A stretch of 64,000 nucleotides of DNA from Ananas comosus. Taxonomy: Eukaryota; Streptophyta; Magnoliopsida; Poales; Bromeliaceae. This document shows, piece after piece, positions 19,152-33,250 of the stretch; within the stretch, counting starts at the first letter, position 1; every line of letters starts with the position of its first letter. The DNA is taken from contig NC_033638.1 of assembly GCF_001540865.1 (NCBI RefSeq), positions 7,506,836 to 7,570,835 of the forward strand, written 5' to 3'. A model generated the notes under the pieces. The model was given only the letters and a program-made list of their open reading frames with translations, was not told the origin of the DNA and did not search any database. Made by a program: the position numbers and the translations under genes.

Positions 19152-22100
19152 ATGTCCATCGATCGAATTGCCTCGGACGGAGGAGATGGAGGTGGAGGAG
19201 GAGGAGGAGGAGGGGGGGGACACCACCGCTACGTGAAGATGCAGTCGGAGCCCTCAATCCCCTCCTCGCACTCGTTCCGGCTCCAGGGGCCGGACGACGC
19301 GCGGATCTTCGAGGAGTTGCCCGCCGCCACCATCGTCTCCGTGTCGCGCCCCGACGTGGGCGACATCACCCCCATGCTCCTCACCTACACCATCGAGTTC
19401 CAGTACAAGCAGGTTCCGTCTCTTTCCCGGATCCTTTACTTTTAGAAATATTTGGGCTTCGTCTAGGTTTTGGCGTATTGGGTCCTTGGTCGGAAAGTTG
19501 CGATCTTGAGGGTTTTTGGCGAGTTGTGGGTTGAATTGTTGGAATTAAGGGGCATTTGATGGTTCTATTTCGAAATTGATGGTAATTTGAAGTGGAGAGT
19601 TGGTTATTTGTTCATTAAATTTGCAATTAATGTGGAGAGGGTGAGAGTTTTATTGATTGACGAATGGACTTTCCTGATTCGGGCGTCTTTGATGTTGGTA
19701 TAATTTGGAAACCATGGTGAGTTGAAGAAAAGGGTTGTAAGTGGATTGCATGGCACATGAATTCGCTTTTATGCCGGGAATCCTCTGCGTATTTTGTAAG
19801 ATGCATGCCATTGTTGCTGCCCCTATGAACTTCTATTTGTTATTTGAAGATGATGAGTTTGATTTAAAATTTTATACTGGGGAGCTAAATGTTGAAGTTT
19901 TGGCCCCTTCCATTTATTCTGCTCCTTTTTTAACTCACTGCCAGAGTAAGTTCTGAAGCAGCAGTATGTAATACTCAAAGTTCTTGAATTTGGTAAAGTC
20001 TTCCTCCATGACTCGATTACTAGGAGTGCTACAGAGTTTCAAGAATACCAGTCTTTTTCTATTTTTTGATAATTTTTTGTTGTTATTAATGACGAGTCTT
20101 CATTTTATTTCTGCTTGAAGCATCCAAAATTGATGTGTGGTGATAATTGATATGCTGCGACCTGGAAGTGGTGGTTTAACTTGGTTTTTTAGAAAACTGT
20201 TCTCTAGAAAAGAAAGTGCATGAGACCACACTCATTTAGAAAGGTTGAGTAGATAAACCAATCCACATTTCTGATGTCCCTTGCCAGAATGGAATTCTGT
20301 ATTTAACTAGTCAACAAGTGGAATTCTACTAGTGAGCATCACCTACTGAGCAATAGTGGATAAACTAATTCTGTTACTACTTTGCCGGCTATTTTGTTTG
20401 CAGTGCTTTCTCAGAGAAATGCAGATTTTAATGTACCATCTTTTTGTTGTCAACAACTTCGGACCCCTTGAAGCTCATTCTTCCACTGCTCATACCTTTT
20501 TTATTTTTTTCGCCCACTTTTTGGTACATATCTTCATGTTCTACTTGTTGGTAGATCCTCCCAAAGCATTATGATGTCATATACTGCTAAGACGAACCGA
20601 TGAGATATACTGTTCAATATAAGCAAGAATCTGCTTGTAAATCTTCTTGCAGGATATCATATCATGCTATGTTAAAACAAATTCTTAATGTTGCAGCTAT
20701 ACACTAATTTGGTCTTATCTTTCAATGACTGTTGAAGTGATCTTAGTTTTTATTTATATAACTGAGATATGTTTTTGGTGTTTGTTTAATACATCCATAC
20801 ATTTGTTGGTTAAGTTTCACTCGCTTATTGCTCTTTCAACTTGTTGTTCATCAGTTTAAATGGCGCTTGGTTAAAAAGGCATCACATGTTTTCTATCTTC
20901 ATTTTGCATTGAAGAGGCGTGCAATTATTGAGGAATTTCAAGAGAAACAAGAGCAGGTTTGTTTGGCACTCATCATGATAAGCTTATCTTATTAGTTCTC
21001 TAGTCTGTTCGCCCTTGTGGCGTATTTATATTTTACGATTCTGTACTAAATAAAAATATATTTATGGTTCTTTCACCAACTTCCACCTTTTCAGTTGGAT
21101 CATCATTCAACTTTTGTTGGAGTCTTCTCGAATTTCCATTGAAATTTTACAGAGCTCCCCAGTTTTTAAGAGTTCTCTAGTCAATACTTTCTTTTTTTTC
21201 CTCCTCCTGTTTTTTTTTCAAGTTTTATACTTTCATTCGCAGTAAATTAATCGAAAATTCCTCCTTTTTCATCACTTGAACCCCATCTCCTGTAAAATAA
21301 ATTATTCTGTGCTTTTATACTCTGTTGAAGGATTTTCCTTCATTTTTCCCCCCCTGAAGATAAGCTGTAGATTATTGCAAGAAATAGGACTAGGTTGTTC
21401 CTTGAGATATGAGAAGCATGTAATTTTTACATTCTTTTTCTGAATCATGCAATGAAGGTCAAAGAATGGCTTCAAAACCTCGGGATTGGGGATCATACAG
21501 CTGTCGTACAAGATGAGGATGAAGCAGATGATGAGCATGTCCCCTTGCAGCATGATGATTCTGTCAAAAATAGGTATCTACTGTTCAAACTCCATTTCGT
21601 TGCATCCAAGTGTGGCAGCACCAGCTAACGTGGTACGGATGTAGTGTACGTTGGTATTGAAGTCATTCTCCTTAACAATAGAAACATTAAAGCATTTTCT
21701 TGGAAGATGAGGGATTGTGCAGAAGTTTTATAGCGATTGAACAGGCTATTAATCGGTGGTCAAAGGAGTTAAGTTCTGTGTGTCATGTTTAAGAGTGATC
21801 AACAGAGGAGTTGATCTCCTTTATCATTCTGCTTTTTAAGTGGATGTTGCTTACTGCTCACAGGTTCAGCTTATCTTGGTCAAAGTTCATTAAGTAAAGA
21901 AGACTGAAATAATATTTTGCTAGTGCAGTTACATGAGGAGACCATTTTATCCTAAGTTTGACAGTTTTTTTTTTTTTTTTAAATTGTCTTCGGTATCTTT
22001 AGACTAAACAAATGCGTTCACTGTTTTTGTAGAAATGTTCCGTCTAGTGCTGCATTGCCAGTTATTCGACCTGCTCTTGGAAGGCAACACTCCATCTCTG

Positions 22101-25021
22101 ATCGAGCAAAGACAGCTATGCAAGGTTATTTAAATCACTTTTTCGGGAACTTGGATATTGTGAATTCTCGGGAGGTATGATTGACTGTATTAGATGCAGA
22201 TTATGTTATATAGAATCAAAAATGTCCTTTCCAATTATATTAGATGCAGAATATACTATTAAAAAGATTTATTCAAATCAGAAGTTGTAGGAATGCACTT
22301 TGCTGCAGTACCAATTACCAAATGTCTTATATCTATGAGAAAATATCTCTTATGTAATATATATGGTCTATCTCTTATTCTCTTGTATAATTTTGACAGC
22401 TGCCATAATATCTTGCTAAGTTTTTTCACAAATGAAGTCTTGTAAACTGCAGGTTTGCAAGTTTCTGGAAGTCTCTAGTCTATCTTTTTTGCCCGAATAT
22501 GGACCTAAGTTAAAAGAAGATTATGTTACCGTGAGGCATTTGCCAAAAATTCAAAATGGTGATGATAAAAGATGCTGTGCATGTGGCTGGTTTAGTTGCT
22601 GCAACAGCAACTGGCAGAAGGTACATCTCATAAGAGTTTGATTACTGTTCCACGTTTTGGCTGTTGTGGCTGAATTTTGATAAGTTTTTGCATTTATGCT
22701 TTTACAAAATTGTTGTGTCATTTAGTATTCACACTCATCGGTATTTACATGATTGCATTTATGCAGAATTTATAGTTTAGATAGGACAATTTATTATATT
22801 ACTGATTAGCGATGCATGAACAATAAGTTTATTGAGGTACTAAGAAGTGCTGTGGTTATAGTCATTACCCTGGTAGTGAGAATTAGAGACTCACTATTGG
22901 ACAGTAGATTTTGAGTACTAAACTATGTAATATATGATAATGTTCTTCTGATCCTTTATGGTTTGTCTTGATTCAATAACTTAATAATTTCTTGTCTCAA
23001 CTGTTTGCCACAACATTATACCTTTTGAATTAAAGATAGCTATGCCATGGAATGAGCCATGCCAGTAAGCCACTAGGACAGTAAGACACGTCAACGCACA
23101 CCAAGCTAAGGCTGGCACGAAATGGCACACAACACGCAAACTAGTACAGGCTGGAATGGGATTTTTTTTTTTTAATCCCTTTTCTATTAAAAGTTAGCTT
23201 TCTGGGGCATTTCTTCCGTTAGGTTGGTTAGCATCTCTTTCTGCAATGATATTCCACATACTGTAGAATTAGCTTGCAACATGTCTCACTATATAGATGT
23301 GGATATGGTTTTGTTGCTCAACTACTACAATCTGCTTCTTAAACCTGATCGGATACTTGATTAGATAATATCATGATGTTCTTTTGTTTGGATGGACATT
23401 AACATTTGAACTTATTGGTTTACTTGATACTACTTTATAGGTATGGGCTGTATTGAAGCCAGGATTCTTGGCTTTACTAGAAGATCCGTTTGATACAAAG
23501 CTTTTAGATATTATTGTTTTTGATGTATTACCAACTTCGGATGGAAATGGTGAAGGCCATGTTGTTTTAGCAAAAGAAACGAAGGAACGCAATCCTTTGC
23601 GATTTGGGTTCCAGGTACTTTTTTTAAACAATATCAATATATTTTGGTGACTTATTAATATTATGACATCAATAATGCTTCTACTCTGTTTCGTCTTCCA
23701 CTATAACACTTTGAAAGACAGTAACAATTCTGACCTGTAACCAATGTAAATAGCAAGCACGTAATAGGTAATTGCAGCATTTAAAAGCTGTACTGCCATG
23801 AAACTTCACTAAATCTTATTTAGAAGTTATATCCAAATTTCCAATGTGGTCAGACATTTCATGATTTGCATCTAGATATTGTTACATGTCGACAAGGGGT
23901 TACTTCATGCATAGGATCAGATGCAACTATAGGACTTAAGCTTGTCCAAGATCATTTGCTTAGATTGAAACTTGAAATGTTGAAATACTTTTTAGAAAGA
24001 AACACTTGGTAGATTTAATAGTTCATAATTTACTAATACCTAAAAAATAATTTTGGAATATAATAAAAAATAATAAATTGTTGTTTTGAAATTATTCTTA
24101 TGTACAAGAAGGAGAAACAATAGGAATGAAGTCTATATAATTGTTGAAAATATCGACTATATAAAGTGACAGAGCGATAGCGTAATCCTTGTATTAGAGT
24201 ATAATAGCACTTACACAACTTAAGTAAGATAATCTGATCAGATGAAAATAGAATTATTGTGTACCAGAAAATTTCATATGGTTTATCGAGAAATTATTGA
24301 TTGAAGTGCTACATGAATCTGAACACAAAGATTTCTTCTATCTTTTGAAATGAGGAGTTTGTTGCTATAGTTAAGTTGCAAAACCACTATATATTTCCTT
24401 CAATATTTAAGTACTCTTATGCTGAGTTGAGCCCAATCTATGATTGGTCGTCATGAAAGGTATCTTGTGCTAGCCGGACGATAAAGCTAAGGTCAAGAAG
24501 TAATTCTAAGGTTAAAGATTGGGTTGCTGCTATAAATGATGCTGGGTTACGGCCTCCAGAGGGTTGGTGTTACCCTCACCGGTTCAGTTCTTTTGCACCA
24601 CCTAGGGGTTTGACTGATGATGGAACTATGGTCCAGTGGTTCATCGATGGGCAAGCTGCATTCGAAGCAATTGCTGCTTCTATCGAGGAAGCCAAATCAG
24701 AGGTCTAAATTCTCCTTTATCTGCAGTATCATTAGCAACTAAAACTAGAGTTAATTTTTTTAAGGGATGATGTGTGTATATATATATGTGTGTGTAGGCT
24801 AGGGCTACTATACTCTTATGAGTATAGACCCCTTTGTATTCATAAGTTTTCGACCGTTGGATGAAGGAATGTGCGGTTAGGATGATAGTAGTCCCCTAGG
24901 GTTGAGTGGTTGGTTGGTTGAATAGTATGATCTAACGGGTGAAAATGATCAAAGGGGTAGATCTAACGGCCGAAAACTTATGGGTACAAAAGAGCCTATA
25001 CTCATAAGAGTATAGTAGCCG

Positions 25022-25100
<79 letters not shown>

Positions 25101-28100
25101 TGAGCTAGAATACTCTTAAAAGCACCAATCCCTTGGTACTTTTGAGCTTCTAGCCCTTGGATCTACTCCTTGATTACTAATAACCTTTGGATCAAATACT
25201 ATTCCACCTACCACCACCTACCACCATCATCTCAACCCTACATCTCTACATCCAATGGTTAAAAACTCAAAAGCACTAACCCCTTGGTGTTTTTGAGAGT
25301 ATTCTAGCTCAACTCTATATATATATCCAATATTTGCATGTGTACTCTCTAAATAGTTGAAAATTGCACCTATGCCCTTACAAATAACACATATTTGTGT
25401 ATGCCCCTCTGGCCAACTTTCCGACATTAAAAATGTAGCAAGGCATTACTAAATGACCATATTAATTCAGAACAAAGACAAGGTTATAACAGTAACTTAA
25501 TATTAATCCATTAAAAGTTTCAACAGAAAGTTGGGTGAATGGGGCTATTTCTAAGGCTGTATAACTTGAGTAGTATGCACTTCCTGAGGGGCATATATAC
25601 GAAAGTCCTGTTTTAAAATTACAGAATGGGAAACATTCCATATATTCAGATACAGAATTAATTAGTTGACAGAAATCTAATGTGATTAATAGTTCTATGC
25701 AGATATTTATAACTGACTGGTGGCTGTGCCCAGAATTGTATCTGAGACGTCCTTTTCATCTTCACGCATCCTCTAGACTTGATGCTCTACTGGAGGCACG
25801 AGCTAAGCAAGGTGTACAGGTACTTGGTTGCCTAGTGTTGTGACTATTGTCGTTTCATTGTTTATTTGTTTTATACTTGATTGTTCTCACATATATATCT
25901 CATATTATATTTTAAAGTGGATTCATTGAGCCTGAGACTAACTTTTTATTGGTTTCAGTTGTGTGCTGACTAATGACTTTTTATTTTGCAGATTTATATT
26001 CTTCTTTACAAAGAAGTTGCTCTTGCTTTGAAAATCAACAGTGTATACACTAAGAGGAGGCTACTTAACATCCACGAGAATGTAAAAGTTCTGCGTTATC
26101 CTGACCATTTCTCAACAGGCGTGTACCTATGGTATGGTATTATCCTAAATATAGTACCAACTGATATTTTTATCAGCTTCTATGAGCATGATCTGATATA
26201 TGAATACATTTGATTGCTTTAAGGTCCCATCATGAGAAAATTGTGATTGTTGACAATCAAGTTTGCTATATTGGAGGACTTGATTTGTGTTTTGGCCGTT
26301 ATGACAATCCCAAACACGAAATTGGTGATTTTCCTCCACTGATCTGGCCGGGAAAAGACTATTATAATCCCAGGTAACTTGATATATGCTAATCCCAGAT
26401 AACTTGATATATCCCCCTAAAATAGCTTGTTAATTGAAGCATGAAGTTCAGATTTGTCCAAGTAACTTAAAAGCATTAAAGTGGATATTCTATGTAAGCA
26501 TTAAAGTGGATATTCTATGTGTAAATCTAAATATGCCTTTTGTCTTTATATGTGAGGGAATCTGAGCCAAATTCTTGGGAAGATACAATGAAAGATGAGC
26601 TAGATCGTTCAAAATATCCTCGCATGCCCTGGCATGATGTCCATTGTGCTCTCTGGGGGCCACCTTGCCGTGATGTGGCAAGGCATTTTGTTCAGCGCTG
26701 GAATTTTGCAAAGGTTATATGCTTTTCTAATTCTCTTAAAAATTTTAATTGTGTGCTTGCATAATCATCTATTTACAATTTTACATATATGCCCCTGTGA
26801 AATCTGCAAAACCATTTATTTAGAAAATTAAACCCTTACATTGAGGAATGATTTGATTTGTGATGGAAGTTGGTTTTGTTTAAGAAAAAAAGAAACTCTA
26901 AGACAAGCGTCTTATAAGTACAAAGGATTTTTATGTCGTAAAATAAGCTTTTGGAAGCATATGTAAAATTTAGATTTTGCAGTAATAAATATGTAAACAG
27001 AAAATTTTGACAGTGTTTATACAAAGTATCTCTTTCATTTTCAAGGCAGTTATCATCTTTTGATTATATTTTTCTTGCCAGAGAAATAAGGCTCCAAATG
27101 AGCAAGCCATTCCCTTGTTAATGCCCCCACACCACATGGTTATTCCCCACTACATGGGAATTACAGAAGAAAAAAGTAGTGCCCAGAATAAGCAACAGGA
27201 TCCCAAATCTAAAGGTATGAAAAAGATGGAGTCTTTTTCTTCTTCTTCATCATGCCAAGACATCCCATTGCTGTTACCTCAAGAACCTGACCGGTTAGTA
27301 CAGCCAAATGGAAATTTAGAGCCAAATGGAAATGTAGAACCAAATGGAAATATAGATCACCCAAGTAAAGCTAGTCGGAGCCAGCCCTTGCCTTTCCGAA
27401 AGACGAAAGTTGAACATTCGGTTCAAGATTTGCAGATGAAAGCTTTTGTGGATGATCTTGGTTTCCCGCATCCCCCAAGGGGAAGACGACAATTCGAGGT
27501 AATTGCGAATGTACACCCAACAACGGAGAATTCAGATGAGTGGTGGGAAACACAAGACCGAGGTGATCAAGTGGTTTCTGCAGATGAAGCCGGACAAGTT
27601 GGTCCTAGAACATTGTGTCATTGTCAGGTAAGAACTCTTCTCTTATCTTGAGCATAATTAGTGAATTCACGTATAATATTTCTATAATACATATACTTAC
27701 CAGACTCCTAAAAATACTTTCTGTATGAAGTTCTTTTCGGTATACTTGACTTCTAAAAATACTTCCCGTTTGAGGTGGTTTTTATGGAATCAGTAACTAG
27801 CTTCCTTTTTTAATTGTCCCAAATATAAACACCTCACTGTACTATACAAAAGTACTTCAGAAAAAAAAACTGTCGTTTAATTAAAATTAAAAATCTTGGC
27901 AATGTTTGTAAGACGCATGCACACATCACATATGCCTAATGTACACAATTATTATGACATATTAGAGCATTGAACATGCAAAATACACAAAAGTATGCAG
28001 TTATTAGTGATTATATTGTGTGCTTATATATGGATCCATATAAGTTGTAATGCCAAAATTTTCTGTATGCAGTTATTAGTGATTATATTGTGTATTTATA

Positions 28101-31100
28101 TATGGCTCCATAGAAGTTGTAATGCGAAAATTTTCATTCAGAACTTTTCAACTTATTTTGTTCTATACTCCAATGTATGAGTTCACAACTAATTAGCTAT
28201 CTCATTTCTTATAGCTGAATTTGCTGCTGTATTCATGAACTAATATGTCCCTCACCATGCTTTTGCTGAAAGGCAAATTGCTACTATGATTGTGAATACC
28301 AATATTGCAATTGTAATATGTTCATGCCTGTCATACTTTTAAGCCCTGAATTTATCTTGCTATTGTATGTGCTAGTGCCACATTTAGATCTATGTCTAGA
28401 TTTATGTCATATCTCAAAGATAGTTCCTTCAGTGTAAACTGTAGATTCAAGGATGAAATGATTTCCTCTTAACTTGTGTGTGGGATTTTGTGATTCATTT
28501 CATCAATCAAAAAATACATTACCCATGCTGTGGCCATTAAATGATTAGTGGGTTTCATGTGGTTTATTGTTTTGAGTTTTATTGTGAATCACTTTGGCAT
28601 AGATAGCTATTTAAGCAGAGCTTAACATTCAAGAGATTGTTTTATGATAACATTGTAGGTAATGGCAAGCACAAAATTCTTGTATTTGAGAAGAAGAATA
28701 GAAAACACCTTATATCGAATAGCACTAAATTCTGTTTTTTCAATGATATTTACAGGTTAAATTTTATTTCTGTTGTCATACTAGATAATTTTTTGTTCAT
28801 TTATTTGTGGATTGGTTGATTTCCATTGTGCATAATCACCTTTCTACTGCAGGTTATTAGGAGTATTGGCCCATGGTCAGCTGGAACAAGTCAGACCGAA
28901 GAAAGCATTCACAATGCCTATATTTCTCTTATTGAGAAAGCGGAGCACTTCATATACATTGAGGTATGCAATTTTTTGGAGATACCATTGCAAGGTTTTT
29001 ACTTGTTGACACCAAAAGTCATCAGCTCTATAAATAAAAGAAATAATAAGACATATCAAAGCTATTGATTTACAAATTTGCCAATAAGTTATTGTGCAGG
29101 TTCATATAATTGAGTAGTAAAAACTTGGCAGATAAGCTGTATAATATCCATACATGGCATTATTAGCAAAAAGATCAAGATAGCATCAGCGTAAACAAAT
29201 GCTCCTTCAACAAACTTTTAACTGTATCATTCATTATTTCTGTGGCTTTTTTGGGATACTTTTTTCGAAGTAATTATTTGATTCTAGTTGGATAACTTTG
29301 CTGTAGTACGGTAATGATATTAGTAAATCTATTTAGTGATATCATTTGCTGATGCATATTTCTTCTGCTGAACATGACATGTTTCCTGACTTGCTGTTTT
29401 CTTCACTGTTGTTCTCCAGAATCAATTTTTTATATCAGGTCTTTCCGGAGACAATCTTATAAGGAACCGTGTTTTGGAAGCATTGTACAGGCGTGTTATG
29501 CGAGCCGAAAAGGAAAAAAAGTGCTTCAGGGTTATTATTGTCATACCACTTTTACCTGGGTTTCAGGTATTATGCCTCCGCACTGGCATTATTAGAGAAG
29601 CACCTTTTCAGGCAGCTTTTTACTCGGCATTCTGTGTTACAGGGAGGTATAGATGATGGTGGCGCAGCATCTGTGAGGGCCATAATGCACTGGCAATATC
29701 GGACCATTTGTAGAGGGCCGAACTCAATATTACAGAATCTTTATGATGTTATGGGTCCTAAAGCACATGATTATATCTCTTTCTATGGCCTTAGAACATA
29801 TGGTAGACTTTATGATGGAGGTCCCTTGGTTACCAATCAGGTGAAGCTGCTTCCTTTTTTTTTTTCCTTTTTCTTTTCCAGCTTATTGACTAGAAGGAAA
29901 TAAAAAAATTACTTTTTCTGAAAGAAAAGGCACTTTTTAGTGCGGTAATTTGGATGAAAACTTTAGCAGTGCATATGTTTCGTGTACCACTGTATTACAG
30001 ATTCGCAGGATATTTTAAACATAACATCTCGTTTCACCAAGTTTCCACTAGTTTGCGAAAATAAAAGATTACGTAGGAAATACATATAGTGCTACTTAGT
30101 TCTTGGACATCAAAATAAGTTATCTAGTGATAACTTATTGCTATAAGGATTTTGTGTTGCAATTGGAAGCTAGAAGTTTGATGTTATCTGCTTGCAAGAT
30201 CTTGGAGGCCATGATTTATTAGGATAATATTATACACCTGTGAGGTGATTAATGTTATTCGAAGAAAATGACTTGGAGGACGAATATAGTATGCTTTTCT
30301 AGCATTTGAGCAAACTCTTCATCTTTATCTATCAAAAACTACATCGAGTAAATAAAAGAGATGTGCTGAACAAGATGTTCATGCATCTAAACAGGTCCAT
30401 ATTGTGTCTCTATATGATGTGTACAATTTCTTAGTTGACTTCTCCATAGCAGAACTTCTGCTTATCTTCAATTTTAATAGCTGAGTTAGCTATTTAAGGA
30501 CATTTTGATTTGTGAATAGAACAGTTTTCTCTTCATAGCATAGTCTGATCATCAATGGTAGTGATTTTCATGTCTCCAGGTATATGTCCATAGCAAGTTG
30601 ATGATAATTGACGATCGCATAGCATTGGTTGGTTCAGCTAATATAAATGACAGAAGCTTACTGGGTTCGAGGGATTCTGAGGTATGGTTCTTTGTTTGAT
30701 CCCTCTCTCTCNAAAAAAAAAAACAGCTGGAAATAGATTGCTACATTCATTAGGTGTATAAGTGCATGGTTTACTTCAGCTTATCTTTTTCTTTACAAGT
30801 TTTACAAGTCAAATATAAGAAAAACCAGAGTCGGCACTATTAGATATATACTCATCAAATAAGTGCTTTCATGTATAATTTTTTGCCTTTTGTTCTTGTT
30901 TAATCACCCTTTCATTTATGATGGCTCTTTTTCTTTCATCAAAAGAGTTGAATGATGGAATGTGATTTACTGAGTCGACCCTGAATTGTCTGATGATTTG
31001 GTTTTGTCATTGTTATTAATCTACTTTGATATAACTGGTTACCAAGGTTCATTTATTCTCTTTTTCCTTCATTTCTTCCTTGGAGGCTTAGTTTTGTTCG

Positions 31101-33250
31101 TCACAAGTATAAAAAGACACCTAAATTCTAGAAAATGCATAAAATATTCAAAAATTCTGGTCCTAAATTTTGTTTTCGAGTCTGTAGGGTGTAACATTGT
31201 GATTTAATTTTAACGTAGGCACTTGGTATTTGTCAGATTCAGTCTGTAGGGTGTAACATTGTGATTTAATTTTAACGTAGGCACTTGGTATTTGTCAGAT
31301 TCTCCCAGTTTAAGTTGTCATACATCAATGTTGGAAGCAGTTACATATATCTATGTTCTTTCAATTATTTTCCTTTTTGAACCTTTGTGCAGTATTTGCA
31401 TCTATGGTTTGACCACAGTTTGTACTGTTAGAAACTAGGGATGGATACGGAGTGAGTTTGTATAGCTTGGGAAAGTCCTTTCCCTGTTCCATATAGTTTC
31501 CTTTTATGGTTTGTTGTGCAAAATTGAATAGTTTTCCGAGTTGTAACAATCACCTTCCAAACTTTGTAAATATCTCCTAGTCCCGACAAAAATGTTATTG
31601 TTGTATTTTAGACTTGCAAAAGGTAATATGAAATATAAGATATGTTGAGAATCTTGCATGTACTGAATAATATTAATCAGAGACATTTTACATCACTGGT
31701 TGATTTGAAACTTGATTCTTTCCTTTATTGTGGATTGATATATTCCTCCAGACACAATTAAGGGTTCCCTTTGATAATTTATTTCAGTCTCTTTTGCAAT
31801 CATTTTGCCTTGTCATGATGGCTAAATTTTTCTTCCTTAGATCGGTGTACTTATTGAAGATAAAGAATTCGTCACTTCACGTATGAATGGAAAGCCATGG
31901 AAAGCTGGAAAGTTTTCTTTTAGTCTTCGCCTGTCTCTATGGTCTGAACACCTTGGTCTTCACCGAGGGGAGGTTAGTATTTACTCCTTTTTCTTTTTTT
32001 TTGGTGGCACGTCCTTACGTTTGTTGCATAGTTCCTGAAAATAGGAGCTGTTAATTATAAATTACTAATAGCTGTCACATCATTGCTATGCTTTTTATTG
32101 CAATATTTAGATTCAGTTGATTTAAAAATTTAAAAAGAACGGCTTTATGATATCTCTGTTTGCAACCAAGTATATCAAGTCATATCTTTATTTCGATCCT
32201 TTCAGGTCAAACAGATTATTGATCCTGTTAACGATGCAACGTATAAAGATATTTGGATGGCCACGGCAAAGGTGAGGCAAACAGGAAACTTCTTCCTGTG
32301 TCTGTTGATGCTAGCTTTAGTTTTCACTACCTCTATTTCATTTTCCAACAGAAACATGCTTTTGAAGTGGCAATTTCCAATACACTTTACGCCACAAATT
32401 TCATCAGAATCAAAATTTTCTGACTTTGTCAAAATGCTGGTTAAGCCATTCCTCTTAATTTTGCTACTTTCAATCTGTTTTAATGTACGCCACCACTGTT
32501 TAAGCCATAAAATACATCAGAACCGTCTTTTTTTTTTTTCTTTGTGTGTGTGTGCGCGAGTGTTAAACTGCTGCGTTTGATGATTCGTTGTAACTCCCAG
32601 AGCATGCTGGGGCAAGGAAATCAGATAATAGCCAGATAATAGGGAATTCATTCTTCAACTGTTGAAAATAAAAATAAAAAGAAAATTCAAAAGGATTGCT
32701 TATGTGAAGGGTCAAAAATCTTTTGGTTTAATTTGGTAACGTGAAGAGGGATATTCCTTAGAATTATTATCAGTTTTTTCTGCCCCTTTCTATCTCGAGC
32801 TCATCTCTTGTTATTTGCACTGCTCTCCTTTCTTCGCAGACAAATACAATGATATACCAGGACGTATTCTCCTGCGTTCCGAACGATCTTATCCACTCAA
32901 GGTCCCGTGACATCTCACCATTTTTATTTTATTTTATTTTTCCACTCGCTTTTCTTCTAGTGAAAATAACTAAATCTTCTAAATGATATTTGTGAATATG
33001 CAGGGCTTCTTTTCGACAAAGCACAGCCTATTGGAAGGAGAAGATCGGGCACACGACCATCGACTTAGGAATTGCTCCGGAGAAGCTGGAGTCTTATCAG
33101 AATGGAGATCTCAAAGGCACAGATCCTATGGAGAGATTACAATCCATTAGGGGACACATCGTTTCTTTTCCGTTGGATTTTATGTGCCAGGAGGATTTGA
33201 GACCGGTTATTATGGAGAGCGAGTATTTTGCCTCTCAAGTTTTTCTCTAG
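19152..33250 (+). CDS. PLDZ: Phospholipase D zeta (PX-PH-type PLD), 20 coding exons, 1126 aa
   Basis: The enzyme hydrolyses membrane phospholipids such as phosphatidylcholine to phosphatidic acid. The plant PX-PH class acts in auxin and phosphate responses and endomembrane traffic. Coding exons: 19152-19412, 20855-20956, 21458-21573, 22033-22174, 22453-22620, 23441-23614, 24460-24702, 25703-25819, 25992-26131, 26224-26373, 26557-26713, 27082-27627, 28853-28963, 29420-29566, 29643-29840, 30580-30681, 31841-31972, 32206-32271, 32840-32901, 33004-33250. All junctions are GT-AG and in phase. A glycine run (about residues 11-22) precedes the PX region (about 50-205, [20 protein letters not shown]) and the PH region (about 260-380, [20 protein letters not shown]). 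HKD motif 1 is HEKIVIVD (H491, K493, D498); motif 2 is HSKLMIID (H928, K930, D935). Both are intact, with [11 protein letters not shown] at 810. The class lacks a C2 domain. Introns 7, 12 and 16 carry repeats, and one N lies in intron 16. Confidence 0.97.
24803..25020. mobile_element. MITE with 25-bp perfect terminal inverted repeats in PLD intron 7
   Basis: Bases 24803-24827 (starting GGCTACTATACTCTTATGAG) are the exact reverse complement of 24996-25020. Each end also contains a small internal palindrome, ATACTC-TTAT-GAGTAT. The interior shares GGATGATAGTAG and CCCCTAGGGTTGAGTGG with MITE family A, and the ends match MITE family B, linking the two. Confidence 0.9.
25024..25095. repeat. (CT)n followed by (TA)n microsatellite in PLD intron 7
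   Basis: A CT run passes directly into a TA run, separating two MITEs. Confidence 0.9.
25098..25315. mobile_element. Second MITE in PLD intron 7
   Basis: The ends are inverted with few mismatches: GAATTGAGCTAGAATACTCT on the left, and the reverse complement of GAGTTGAGCTAGAATACTCT on the right. The interior includes CCTACCACCACCTACCACCA. It is about 218 bp, non-coding, and lies about 80 bases right of the previous MITE. Confidence 0.85.
27993..28136. repeat. 72-bp tandem duplication in PLD intron 12
   Basis: Two adjacent copies start at GTATGCAGTTATTAGTGATT (27993 and 28065) and differ at a few bases. Confidence 0.85.
30712..30712. other. Single N in PLD intron 16
   Basis: The N separates a CT run from an A run and is probably an unresolved homopolymer junction or an assembly join. 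It does not touch an exon. Confidence 0.9.
31179..31302. repeat. Perfect 62-bp tandem duplication in PLD intron 16
   Basis: Copies at 31179-31240 and 31241-31302 both start AGTCTGTAGGGTGTAACATT and appear identical, so the duplication is very recent or an assembly artefact. Confidence 0.9.

Noticed and set aside
18749..19226. Minus-strand ORFs antisense to the PLD leader
   Set aside because: They arise from CT and CTC repeats on the plus strand and have glutamate/arginine runs only.
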